The notes beneath the pieces were generated by a model. The model saw only the letters and a list, made by a program, of their open reading frames with translations, made no database searches and was not told the origin of the DNA. A program made the translations under genes and the position numbers. Positions 7,423 to 13,871 of a DNA stretch of 20,023 bases are shown one piece after another (the first letter of the stretch is position 1; every line of letters starts with the position of its first letter). The stretch is from the NCBI GenBank assembly GCA_044220535.1, contig JBGAQU010000050.1, positions 1 through 20,023 of the forward strand. The letters are read 5' to 3'. Source of the stretch: JBDHTS01 sp044220535. Lineage in GTDB: Bacteria; Pseudomonadota; Alphaproteobacteria; Micavibrionales; Micavibrionaceae.

Positions 7423-7562
7423 ACAGCTTTATAGTAAAATTGGCCTGCGCTCGCTTTTTCGGGGCCGTACAGCCCATTCCTTAACCCGCTTTTAAGCCCT
7501 TGAAGCCTATCATTTTCCTAGGGGCGACGACCAACCATCTTCCTGTAAGGACTTCATTTTTC

Positions 7563-8396
7563 ATGAAAATTCTTGTCATAGACCGCGATACGCTGACCAC
7601 CCAGACCATCCGCACCCGTCTGGAGGCGCAGGGCCATACAGTTATAGAAGAATCGGTCAAGAATAACGCCATCGAACGGTTGGGGCGGGAGGATTTCGAT
7701 GCCGTGTTTTTCGATCCCGCGCCCTTAAGCAATGCCCGCCCGGTCGTCTTGGGGATTCGCCGTTCGGTCAAGAATTACCCCTATATCGTCCTGATGTCCC
7801 AGGACATGAGCCGGGAAGAGGCGCTGAAATCAGGCGCCAATGACGTGATCGCCAAACCCCTTGACGGGGCCAGGCTGGAACAGACGGTCGGCAATGCCGC
7901 CCGCCTGACCGGGCTGATCGAACGGATCGGCGATGAAACGGAAGATTTCCCGTCCGCCGGCGGCGTCATCGCCAAATCCGCGTTTAATCAGTTGTTTCTG
8001 TCCGCCATTGACCGTGCCGACCGGTATGGCGAGCAGACGCATCTTCTGTTTATCGGTGTTGCCAACCATAAGGAAATCCTGGATCTGGACGGACCGTATG
8101 CCGCCGATTACGCAGCGGCCCGCCTGTCGCAATATCTGGTCCGTCTTCGCCGCCAGAGCGATATCATCGCCCAGACAGGCCGCAGCGAGTATTGCCTGCT
8201 GCTGCAGCGCCCGACCTATGAGAGCGAGCCCGTGGAAGCCGCCAACCGTTTTGCCGAAGCGTTGAAAAAACTCGACGATATTTGCGCCAGCGAACTGGTG
8301 AAGGTCAATGTCAATGTCCGTCTGCTGGACGTGCCCGTCGGCTCGAAAATCGTCGAGCATATCGTGACGTATAGCAAGGATACGAAAGCAGCGTGA
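7563..8396 (+). CDS. Response regulator: receiver domain plus degenerate GGDEF domain
   Basis: The protein has 277 residues from ATG 7563, preceded by AAGGA. Residues 1-118 form a receiver domain with acidic residues D7 and D9 (VIDRDT), phosphoacceptor D51 (FFDPAP) and K98 (IAKPLD). Residues about 135-270 align with a diguanylate cyclase fold: AFNQLFLSAIDRADRYGEQ, LLFIGVANHKEILD, RLRRQSDIIAQTGRSEYCLLL. The signature loop GG(D/E)EF reads GRSEY, so cyclase activity is not expected. It probably works as a phosphorylation-gated protein or nucleotide-binding module. It lies on the same strand as the kinase operon and may be its second output, separated from it only by the tRNA/GIY-YIG block. A longer start at 7500 lacks a domain reason. 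Confidence 0.88.
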   Translation: MKILVIDRDTLTTQTIRTRLEAQGHTVIEESVKNNAIERLGREDFDAVFFDPAPLSNARPVVLGIRRSVKNYPYIVLMSQDMSREEALKSGANDVIAKPLDGARLEQTVGNAARLTGLIERIGDETEDFPSAGGVIAKSAFNQLFLSAIDRADRYGEQTHLLFIGVANHKEILDLDGPYAADYAAARLSQYLVRLRRQSDIIAQTGRSEYCLLLQRPTYESEPVEAANRFAEALKKLDDICASELVKVNVNVRLLDVPVGSKIVEHIVTYSKDTKAA

Positions 8397-8412
8397 CGCC
8401 ACACAGGGGCAT

Positions 8413-8438
8413 GTCAAAGCGCTCTGCGCTTGACTTTT
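8413..8438 (+). terminator. Rho-independent terminator after the receiver-GGDEF gene
   Basis: The inverted repeat GTCAAAGCGC-TCT-GCGCTTGAC has one bulged A and is followed by TTTT, 17 nt after the stop of the upstream gene. Confidence 0.6.
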
Positions 8439-8497
8439 AAGGCGCAACCGCGTCATCCTGTGCCGGTAGATACCCTTATCTCGTTCGCTTTCATCCC

Positions 8498-8525
8498 TCC
8501 CGCCTTTTCAGGCGGGATTTTTTTT
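8498..8525 (+). terminator. Strong hairpin plus T-tract just upstream of the 8539 gene
   Basis: TCCCGCC-TTTTCA-GGCGGGA (7-bp perfect stem) is followed by eight T residues. It ends only 13 nt before the start of the next gene, leaving room for that gene's GGAGAA ribosome binding site but not for a promoter. It is either the second terminator of the upstream operon or an attenuator for the downstream gene. Confidence 0.75.
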
Positions 8526-8538
8526 ATGGAGAATTGCC

Positions 8539-8877
8539 ATGACCACGTTTATGCCCGTCGATGAGAACAGCAATGTCATTCCCGCTTTGCGCCTGAACCA
8601 GAGCGGTGCGCACAGCATCAGCGCCACGACCGGCGCCTCTGCACGCAACAGCACGGGCTTCAATGCCCAGACACGCATCGTCTCGGTTTACGCTACAGGT
8701 CCCGTCTACCTGAAATTCGGCGACAATACGGTGACAGCCGCCACGACCGACCATTATTACCCAACCGGCCTGTATTACGATTTCGCCATTGGCGGGGGCC
8801 GCGTCGCGCAATATACCAACCTGGCCGTACGTGCCGTGGACAGCAGCTGCACGGTTTATATATCGGAAAAGGAATGA
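8539..8877 (+). CDS. Small phage-like hypothetical protein
   Basis: This 112-residue protein has no signal peptide, membrane segment or cysteine cluster. It is rich in Thr, Ala, Ser and Tyr, and beta-strand-like throughout, with segments such as QTRIVSVYATGPVYLKFGD and NLAVRAVDSSCTVYISEKE. That texture resembles small accessory structural proteins coded near tail or head-fibre genes of tailed phages, but I cannot name a family. The ATG at 8539 follows GGAGAA with good spacing, and the stop lies 4 nt before the convergent recR stop. No other phage gene is visible, so it may be a domesticated single gene. The strong terminator-like hairpin before it raises the question of how it is transcribed. 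Confidence 0.78.
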   Translation: MTTFMPVDENSNVIPALRLNQSGAHSISATTGASARNSTGFNAQTRIVSVYATGPVYLKFGDNTVTAATTDHYYPTGLYYDFAIGGGRVAQYTNLAVRAVDSSCTVYISEKE

Positions 8878-8881
8878 CGGT

Positions 8882-9481
8882 CTAAAGGCTGGCTCTGGAC
8901 TTCAGGGCGGTGGCGATCGTGCCTTCGTCCAGATAGTCCAGTTGCCCGCCGACCGGCACGCCATGCGCAAGGCGGCTGATCCTGATGGGGCGCAGGTCAC
9001 GCATCCGGTCGGTGATATAATGGGCCGTCGCCTGGCCGTCCACCGTGGCGCTTAGGGCCAGAATAATTTCCTCCACACCTTCAGGCTTCAAACGTTCCAG
9101 CAGGGAATCGATATGCAACTGGCCCGGCGTGATCCCATCCATAGCCGAAAGCAACCCGCCCAGCGTATGATACAGGCCCTTATGCGCGCCTGTCCGTTCA
9201 ATCGCCCACAGATCAGCGACATCGGCAACGACGCAGATGACTGAACGGTTGCGGTTTTCGGACCGGCAGATCCGGCATGGGGACTGGCTATCCAAATTGC
9301 CGCAGGCTTCGCAGACCTGTACCGTATCGGTCGTATCCTGAAGGATTTTGATAAAAGGCAGAAGCGACTGGGATTTATGAGTCAACAGATGCAGGGCGAT
9401 GCGCCGCGCCGAACGCGGCCCCAGCCCCGGCAAACCAGCAAACGCCCGGATCATCTGGTCAAGCGGACCGGCATCCTTCAT
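8882..9481 (-). CDS. recR: Recombination mediator protein RecR
   Basis: RecR works with RecO (and RecF) to load RecA on SSB-coated single-stranded DNA during gap repair. The 199-residue length is typical. The N-terminal helix-hairpin-helix is LPGLGPRSARRIALHLL (17-33). A C4 zinc finger uses C57, C60, C69 and C72 (CEAC...CRIC). The Toprim domain follows (about 80-175), with VVADVADLWAIERTG and a DGI element. The C-terminal RLAHGVPVGGQLDYLDEGT stretch is the conserved Walker-B-like end. In many bacteria recR follows dnaX and ybaB; here neither is present, and its upstream neighbour is lolA, 17 nt away on the same strand. Confidence 0.97.
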   Translation of the reverse strand: MKDAGPLDQMIRAFAGLPGLGPRSARRIALHLLTHKSQSLLPFIKILQDTTDTVQVCEACGNLDSQSPCRICRSENRNRSVICVVADVADLWAIERTGAHKGLYHTLGGLLSAMDGITPGQLHIDSLLERLKPEGVEEIILALSATVDGQATAHYITDRMRDLRPIRISRLAHGVPVGGQLDYLDEGTIATALKSRASL

Positions 9482-9498
9482 GGAACATCAAGCCCCCG

Positions 9499-10110
9499 TT
9501 ACTGGTTAAAATGCTGCACCTTGCCCTGCAGCGGGTCACTATAGGCAAACAGCTTTGATTCAAGCGGAATATCCGCTTCCAGCTGAAACAATTCCACTTC
9601 CGTAATCGCACCCGATCCGTCGACAACCCGCCATTTTTTCAACTGGTACGGTTCATCCTGAAAGGCAAGGGTCAGCGAACCGGCGGCTGCATCCTTGGTC
9701 TGCACAATCGTCAGCAGCTGCAGACCGTTGCGATGTTCAACAGACGTCACCTTTAAATCGTCCTTCAGGCGCAGGTTTTTACGCAGCAGGAAATCCGCCA
9801 GCGTCTGCCCGATCGGCGCGTTGCTTTGCTGTTTCAGCTGGGAGTCGTAGAAATAGATAAAGAACCCGTCGGCCACGACGAAATCCCGCGAATTGTCGTA
9901 GACGAAGCGCAAGCGCCCCGGGCGTGACAGATAAAACGTGCCGATCAGCTGTGTGCCGTCCGGCGCGGTTTGCAGGAAACGCGCCTTGGCGGTCGTCAGG
10001 TCTTTCAGATAGGCCTCAGCCTTGATGACTTCAGGCTTGCGTGTATCGTCTTCCGCCCTGGCAATAACCGGGATCAGCAGCAGGGCAAGGCACAGGATCA
10101 ATGTTTTCAT
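9499..10110 (-). CDS. lolA: Outer-membrane lipoprotein carrier protein LolA family
   Basis: This 203-residue periplasmic protein takes lipoproteins released by LolCDE to the outer membrane. A signal peptide covers residues 1-19, with a likely cut after ARA. The mature part shows the LolA pattern: an early TTAKARFLQTAPDGTQLIGTFYLSRPGRLRFVY-like region (about 38-71, written here only in outline), then a beta-rich body with FYDSQLKQ and an aromatic FQDEPYQLKKWRVVD strand. Alphaproteobacterial LolA proteins are divergent but keep the GxFYLxRPGRLRFxY signature seen here. The start ATG at 10110 has only a weak AGG. The neighbour downstream is recR. The LolA fold also includes related carriers, so substrate specificity is inferred. 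Confidence 0.9.
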   Translation of the reverse strand: MKTLILCLALLLIPVIARAEDDTRKPEVIKAEAYLKDLTTAKARFLQTAPDGTQLIGTFYLSRPGRLRFVYDNSRDFVVADGFFIYFYDSQLKQQSNAPIGQTLADFLLRKNLRLKDDLKVTSVEHRNGLQLLTIVQTKDAAAGSLTLAFQDEPYQLKKWRVVDGSGAITEVELFQLEADIPLESKLFAYSDPLQGKVQHFNQ

Positions 10111-10130
10111 AGCCTATTCATATAGAAGCT

Positions 10131-10152
10131 TTCCGGCAAAAGAAAGCCGGAA
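10131..10152 (-). other. Hairpin in the lolA leader
   Basis: TTCCGGC and GCCGGAA form a perfect 7-bp stem with an 8-nt loop, ending about 20 nt upstream of the lolA start. There is no T-tract in either direction. It could shape the 5' leader of lolA, or it may be incidental. Confidence 0.4.
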
Positions 10153-10187
10153 TCATGGCGATTTTCTCACATTAAATCAAAGCACAG

Positions 10188-10213
10188 GGAACCTGTCCGC
10201 CTCGCTTGCCGTT
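10188..10213 (+). promoter_or_regulatory. Sigma-EcfG (general stress) type promoter
   Basis: GGAAC (10188-10192) is followed after exactly 17 nt by CGTT (10210-10213). This is the established alphaproteobacterial EcfG promoter pattern (GGAAC-N16/17-CGTT). It lies 47 nt upstream of the small membrane peptide gene, in the divergent gap with lolA. It predicts that the two downstream membrane genes belong to the PhyR-NepR-EcfG stress regulon. Confidence 0.68.
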
Positions 10214-10260
10214 GGCTAGGGAACAAAACCCTGAAGCTTTTTTAAAATGGAGAGACACCA

Positions 10261-10338
10261 ATGAACCAGATTATCTATCTTGTCGGCCTTGTCGTGATTG
10301 TCATGGCCATCCTGTCCTGGCTCGGCCTGGCGCATTGA
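10261..10338 (+). CDS. Single-helix small membrane peptide (25 residues)
   Basis: A short gene encodes MNQIIYLVGLVVIVMAILSW followed by LGLAH. Almost all of it is one hydrophobic helix, with a Gly and Trp near the ends. The ATG follows GGAGAG with good spacing. The stop is 14 nt before the next gene's start, itself preceded by GAGAGGAC. Similar one-helix peptides of the form (M..IIYxVGLVVIVxAxLSxLGL) are widespread in alphaproteobacteria, mostly annotated as hypothetical. Placement behind an EcfG-type promoter suggests stress-induced expression. It is too short for most gene finders, and an overlapping longer reading frame hides it. Confidence 0.77.
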   Translation: MNQIIYLVGLVVIVMAILSWLGLAH

Positions 10339-10352
10339 GAGAGGACATAGCA

Positions 10353-10943
10353 ATGAGCATGGAAAACATAAGGCCTGTGAACGGGTCGTCCTATGTGGAA
10401 TGGAGTGCCGTCATCGCGGGCGCCGTTCTGGCATCCGCCATCTCGATCGTCCTGCTCCAGTTTGGCAGCGCGATCGGTCTGGCCGCCACCTCACCCTTCG
10501 ATCCGGTGCGTCAACTGACCGCTGGCGGCGTGATCGCTATCGGCCTGTGGACCCTGTGGATCCAGGTGACGGCATCCTTCGCGGGCGGCTATCTGGCAGG
10601 CCGCATGCGCGCGCCCGTGTCGGTAAACGCTGACCATGAGCGCGAAGTGCGCGACGGCATGCACGGGCTTCTGGTCTGGGCAACCGGAACGGTCGCCGTT
10701 GTGCTGGTGGCCGCTGCCGGGGCCGCCCTGCACGCGCTGGTTGCCACGCAGACCGACGGTCAGGTGGACCTGACCCCGGATGTCGTGACGATCCGCCGCA
10801 ACACGGCCATCATCATGGCCTTCCTCGCAGCCTCTGTCTCTCTCGTCTCTGCCGTTGCCTCCTGGTGGGCGGCGACCATGGGCGGCGAACACCGCGACCG
10901 CAACACGGATCACAGCCGGTACATATCCTTCCGCAAAGTATGA
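10353..10943 (+). CDS. Hypothetical integral membrane protein, probable stress regulon member
   Basis: This 196-residue protein starts at ATG 10353 behind GAGAGGAC; the reading frame is open upstream to 10206, but that extension would overlap the small peptide gene and encode no membrane segment. I see about four hydrophobic segments: about 15-42 (VEWSAVIAGAVLASAISIVL...), 58-82 (GGVIAIGLWTLWIQVTASFAG), 106-135 (HGLLVWATGTVAVVLVAAAG) and 155-178 (AIIMAFLAASVSLVSAVASW). A soluble loop between the second and third carries GRMRAPVSVNADHEREVRDGMHG. This pattern recurs in uncharacterised alphaproteobacterial membrane proteins; I know no function. It is co-transcribed with the preceding peptide and ends at a strong bidirectional terminator. 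Confidence 0.88.
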   Translation: MSMENIRPVNGSSYVEWSAVIAGAVLASAISIVLLQFGSAIGLAATSPFDPVRQLTAGGVIAIGLWTLWIQVTASFAGGYLAGRMRAPVSVNADHEREVRDGMHGLLVWATGTVAVVLVAAAGAALHALVATQTDGQVDLTPDVVTIRRNTAIIMAFLAASVSLVSAVASWWAATMGGEHRDRNTDHSRYISFRKV

Positions 10944-10960
10944 TCCGTCTTTACCCAAAT

Positions 10961-10990
10961 AAAAATCCCGGCCAATGGCCGGGATTTTTT
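10961..10990. terminator. Bidirectional rho-independent terminator
   Basis: The sequence is AAAAATCCCGGCC-AAT-GGCCGGGATTTTTT. The stem is perfect over 13 bp, with an A-tract on one side and a T-tract on the other. It lies between the convergent membrane protein gene (ends 10943) and mlaC (ends 11010), so it can serve both. Confidence 0.93.
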
Positions 10991-11009
10991 ATGTGATTTG
11001 AAACAGGAT

Positions 11010-11654
11010 TTAGCCGGCGTTTTTCAGCTGCGCCAAAATCACGGAAACGTCGCCGCCGCCGCGTTGGATAACAGACGCAAAATCGGAACGCTGGGTCATG
11101 GTCATGCTGACGCCTTCCACGATCACGTCGACGATCTGGTATTTGCCGCCTTTAAAGCGGACGCGCCAGTCGACATCCACCGGCTCGCCCTGCGGCTGGT
11201 TGATTTTTGAACTGACGATGGTGTCGATATCGTTATCGGCGCGGGCGCCGACCGTCTCGAATGTCTGGCCGCTATATTCATTGAAGCGGGCGGAATAAAC
11301 GCGCACGACATGATCGCGGAACAGATTCTGATATTCCTTCTGCTGCTGCGGGCTCATCTGGCGCCAGTACTGGCCCAGCGCGAAGCGGCCAATTGTGTTC
11401 ATGTCAAAGCTGCTTTCCAGCAATTTGCGGAAGGCCTGTTCCTTGCCAGCCTGGCCCAGTTTTTGATCGGCCAGGAAATCCAGCGCCTGCTGACCCATCG
11501 ACGCAATGAAGTTTTTGGCGCCTTCCGGCATGGATGCGGCAGACGATGCGCTGCCTTTTGCAGCCTGGGCGGTCACGGGCACAACGATCAGGACAGCCGC
11601 CATCAGGCAGAGAAACAACCCGGCCAGAGAGCGTGTTTTCAGTGTGGTTTTCAT
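11010..11654 (-). CDS. mlaC: MlaC/Ttg2D-family phospholipid-binding protein
   Basis: MlaC ferries phospholipids across the periplasm between the outer-membrane MlaA complex and the inner-membrane MlaFEDB transporter. This 214-residue protein has a signal peptide (1 to about 31, ending VTAQA). The mature part is typical of the family: DFLADQKLGQAGKEQAFRKLL, FDMNTIGRFALGQYWRQMS (the usual xDxxxIaRfvLGxxWr motif), the FRDHVVRVYSARFNEYSGQ segment and DVDWRVRFKGGKYQIVDVIV with the closing GVSMTMTQRSDFASVIQR. The start at 11654 follows AAGGAAG; an in-frame ATG at 11702 lies upstream but leaves no better signal. It follows mlaA on the same strand with a 117-nt gap holding a hairpin; mlaD, mlaE and mlaF are not in the window. 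Confidence 0.95.
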   Translation of the reverse strand: MKTTLKTRSLAGLFLCLMAAVLIVVPVTAQAAKGSASSAASMPEGAKNFIASMGQQALDFLADQKLGQAGKEQAFRKLLESSFDMNTIGRFALGQYWRQMSPQQQKEYQNLFRDHVVRVYSARFNEYSGQTFETVGARADNDIDTIVSSKINQPQGEPVDVDWRVRFKGGKYQIVDVIVEGVSMTMTQRSDFASVIQRGGGDVSVILAQLKNAG

Positions 11655-11717
11655 GGTTTTCAAACTTCCTTTGTCAAACGTCAGCGGCCTGTATGGATTC
11701 ATACGGGCCTTATAAGG

Positions 11718-11755
11718 GAAACCCTTCCCCCCTTTTGAACGGGGCGAAGGGTTTC
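11718..11755. other. Long hairpin between mlaA and mlaC
   Basis: GAAACCCTTC (11718-11727) pairs perfectly with GAAGGGTTTC (11746-11755), and an inner CCCC/GGGG extends the stem. No T-tract follows on the minus strand, so it is unlikely to be a full terminator. An mRNA stabiliser, processing site or partial terminator that tunes mlaA against mlaC is possible. Confidence 0.55.
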
Positions 11756-11771
11756 GGGGTTCCGTCCGGAC

Positions 11772-12563
11772 TTAGCGGTCCCTGGAATAATCAGGGATAG
11801 AAGGGCTCGCGCCGCTATCTGGTTTTTGATCCTTCACGAGGGCTTCCCGGCGTTGTGCATAGGCACTGCGCGTCGATGCATAGTAATCGAGCGAGTGTTT
11901 GCGCAGGTCGGAAACCGCATCAAGCAATTCCTCACGAGCCGACAGGAAGGTCAGACCCCAGCGGGCATAGACCCATTCCTCATGATCCGTGTTGTAGAGA
12001 TAGATATTGAGCGGGTCGGCGAAGCTGTCAACCAGCATGCCGGTCGCGTCACGCAGCGAAGACGGTCCCAGAAGCGGGATCACGAAATACGCGCCGTGGC
12101 CGACACCCCAGGATGCAAGCGTCTGGCCGAAATCTTCTTGCTCGTATTTATAGCCATTCTCACCGGCCACATCGATCAGGCCGCCGATACCGACGGTCGT
12201 GTTGACGGCAAAGCGGACGAAGTCGTTGCCTGCGCCTTCAAGATCACCCTGCAGAAGCTGGTTCGCGATGTTGACCGGGCTTTTCAGGTTTTTAAGGAAG
12301 TTGCTGACGCCTTTGCGAACAGGCTTCGGCGCGACATAGCGATAGCCGCGGGCCACAGGCTCAAACACGGCGCGGTCGACAGCGTCGTTCACTTTGAACA
12401 TGAAACGGTTATAGCCTTCCATCGGGTCTTCGATCCCGGACGCATCCGCCGTCCTGGTATTTGGGCGGTTGCCTGACGTGGCGCATGAGGCAAGAGCCAG
12501 CGCGCAGGCCAGCATAAGTGAAAAATTGGTTAATGCCCGGAAGGACTGTGTCTGAAACTTCAT
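11772..12563 (-). CDS. mlaA: Outer-membrane lipoprotein MlaA (VacJ)
   Basis: MlaA sits in the inner leaflet of the outer membrane and removes mislocalised phospholipids, passing them to MlaC. This 263-residue protein has a lipoprotein signal with lipobox LASC (C27); the residue after Cys is Ala, which allows sorting to the outer membrane. Conserved stretches are DPMEGYNRFMFKVNDAVDRA, GVSNFLKNLKSPVNIANQLL, RFAVNTTVGIGGLIDVA, EDFGQTLASWGVGHGAYFVI and PLLGPSSLRDATGMLVDSFA. The start at 12563 follows AAGGGA at good spacing. The tail after about 235 is variable and Ser/Pro rich. It is the first of the mlaA-mlaC pair. Confidence 0.97.
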   Translation of the reverse strand: MKFQTQSFRALTNFSLMLACALALASCATSGNRPNTRTADASGIEDPMEGYNRFMFKVNDAVDRAVFEPVARGYRYVAPKPVRKGVSNFLKNLKSPVNIANQLLQGDLEGAGNDFVRFAVNTTVGIGGLIDVAGENGYKYEQEDFGQTLASWGVGHGAYFVIPLLGPSSLRDATGMLVDSFADPLNIYLYNTDHEEWVYARWGLTFLSAREELLDAVSDLRKHSLDYYASTRSAYAQRREALVKDQKPDSGASPSIPDYSRDR

Positions 12564-12757
12564 TGTTCGTTCCCTTGAACCTTTGAAAGGAATGCCTGTG
12601 CATTCCTAAATTAAACTATAGCCGCTTACTTATTGGTTAATTTCCCGCATGTTTATAGAAAGCAACTTTCTGAAAAGCAATGGAAAAATTCAATTGCCTT
12701 GCAGGCCATCATGCAGAACGCCGCCGCTGCGGTCAATGGCCCTTGAGCACCCTATCC

Positions 12758-13672
12758 TCAGCCATCCTCAAAATTCAGGATAATGGCCACCCCGATCAGC
12801 GTGGCAACCAGCGGCGTGGCCCAGGACGCCGCCACAACGGGGATCTGGTGGGACGCCCCCAGCGCCTCCATAAAACTGGCCGTAAAGAACACGCAGAAGC
12901 CGCACAGCGTTCCCAGTACGATCATCACAAACGCCCCCCGGAAGCGTGGGGGTCGCAAGGAGACGGCCGCGGCCAGCAGAATCATGGCCACAAACAGCAG
13001 CGGCTGGGCCAGAAGCGTATGGAAATAGATCTGCAGCCTGGTTGCGTCAAAACCGGTTTGCTGCATGGTCTGGATAAAGGACGGCAGCTTCCAGAACGAT
13101 ATGGCGGAGGGGGAGGAAAAGCTTTCCTCAATCTGGCGGGAGGTCAGGTCGGTCGCCAGGCTGACCGAATCGATCATCTCCGCCGGCTGGCCGGGCTGGT
13201 TGCTGGTGACATTGCGGAATAGCCATTCGCCGTTTTTCAATTCGGCATCCGGCGCATCCAGCCGCCGCATGAACCGGTCGTCATTGTCGAAATAAAGCGC
13301 CATCACGCCATGCAGCACCCAGGCAGGCGCATCGATCTTGTCGGCATGCAGGATGACATGCCCGTCATCCAGGTCCTGCCGCAGCCACAGCCCGCCCTTT
13401 AAAAGCGTGACGGAGCTGGTTTTGTGCGCAAACAGCCGGTTTTCCAGCATTTCATACCGGCCCAGCATGGCGGCGCCCACAGGATTCAGAAGGCTTAAAT
13501 AAAAGATGCCCGTAATGACCGCGACGCTGAAAACAGGCGCCAGGAACTGCCATACTGAAAACCCGGCCGATCGCATGACGATCAGCTCGCTGCGCCTGTT
13601 CATCTGCCAGAACGTGAACATCGCGCTGAACAGCACGCCAAATGGCAGGATCATCTGCCCGACTTCAGGCAA
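12758..13672 (-). pseudogene. lptG: LptG, C-terminal part (frame-disrupted gene)
   Basis: This open frame (304 codons from a TTG, or 298 residues from ATG 13654) contains most of LptG, the permease subunit that with LptF and LptB extracts LPS from the inner membrane. It holds transmembrane helix 2 onward, with ILPFGVLFSAMFTF and the family motif RRSELIVMRSAGFS. The periplasmic beta-jellyroll region follows, then three C-terminal helices. The first helix and first 66 residues are in another frame (13665-13871) because of a 19-bp tandem duplication at 13653-13690. Without it the joined protein would be about 364 residues, normal for LptG. LptG is essential in most LPS-making bacteria, so an assembly or sequencing artefact or a very recent mutation are the likely explanations. 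Confidence 0.85.
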
Positions 13673-13690
13673 TCTGCCCGACTTCAGGCA
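13653..13690. repeat. Perfect 19-bp tandem duplication inside lptG
   Basis: ATCTGCCCGACTTCAGGCA occurs at 13653-13671 and again, without any change, at 13672-13690. As 19 is not a multiple of 3, the second copy shifts the frame and brings in a TGA a few codons on. Deleting either copy joins ...LGILKLPEVGQ directly to MILPFGVLFSAM..., the expected LptG sequence. Confidence 0.97.
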
Positions 13691-13871
13691 GTTTCAGTAT
13701 CCCAAGCTGCAGCACGGTCGATAATGGTATGCCGGTCTGATGACCGGCACGGCGCAGCAATTCCAGTGTATCAAACAGGTAAATAATTCCCATCAATAAT
13801 CCCAGCATGATAACGAAATTGCGCAGGAACGTGCGGGCAAGATAGCGGTTTAGCGTGGCGGAAAGCATCAT
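13665..13871 (-). pseudogene. lptG: LptG, N-terminal part (frame-disrupted gene)
   Basis: These 68 codons encode the amino-terminal end of LptG: a short cytoplasmic lead MMLSATLNRYLARTF, the first transmembrane helix NFVIMLGLLMGIIYLFDTLE, and the LRRAGHQTGIPLSTVLQLGI coupling region. The last two codons (IA) and the TGA come only from the shifted copy of the 19-bp duplication. The ATG at 13871 overlaps the lptF stop as ATGA, the usual coupling of lptF and lptG. Alone, this piece would be a single-helix stub with no transport function; the rest continues in another frame at 12758-13672. Confidence 0.85.

Noticed and set aside
10217..10221. Second GGAAC as another EcfG promoter
   Set aside because: No CGTT follows at 15-18 nt; the downstream bases are T/A-rich.
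10206..10352. N-terminal extension of the membrane protein at 10353
   Set aside because: It overlaps the 25-residue peptide gene and its ribosome binding site, and ATG 10353 has its own GAGAGGAC.
13653..13690. Programmed frameshift in lptG
   Set aside because: There is no slippery heptamer or stimulatory structure; the shift is fully explained by an exact 19-bp duplication, and a ribosomal slip would still leave extra residues in a conserved region.
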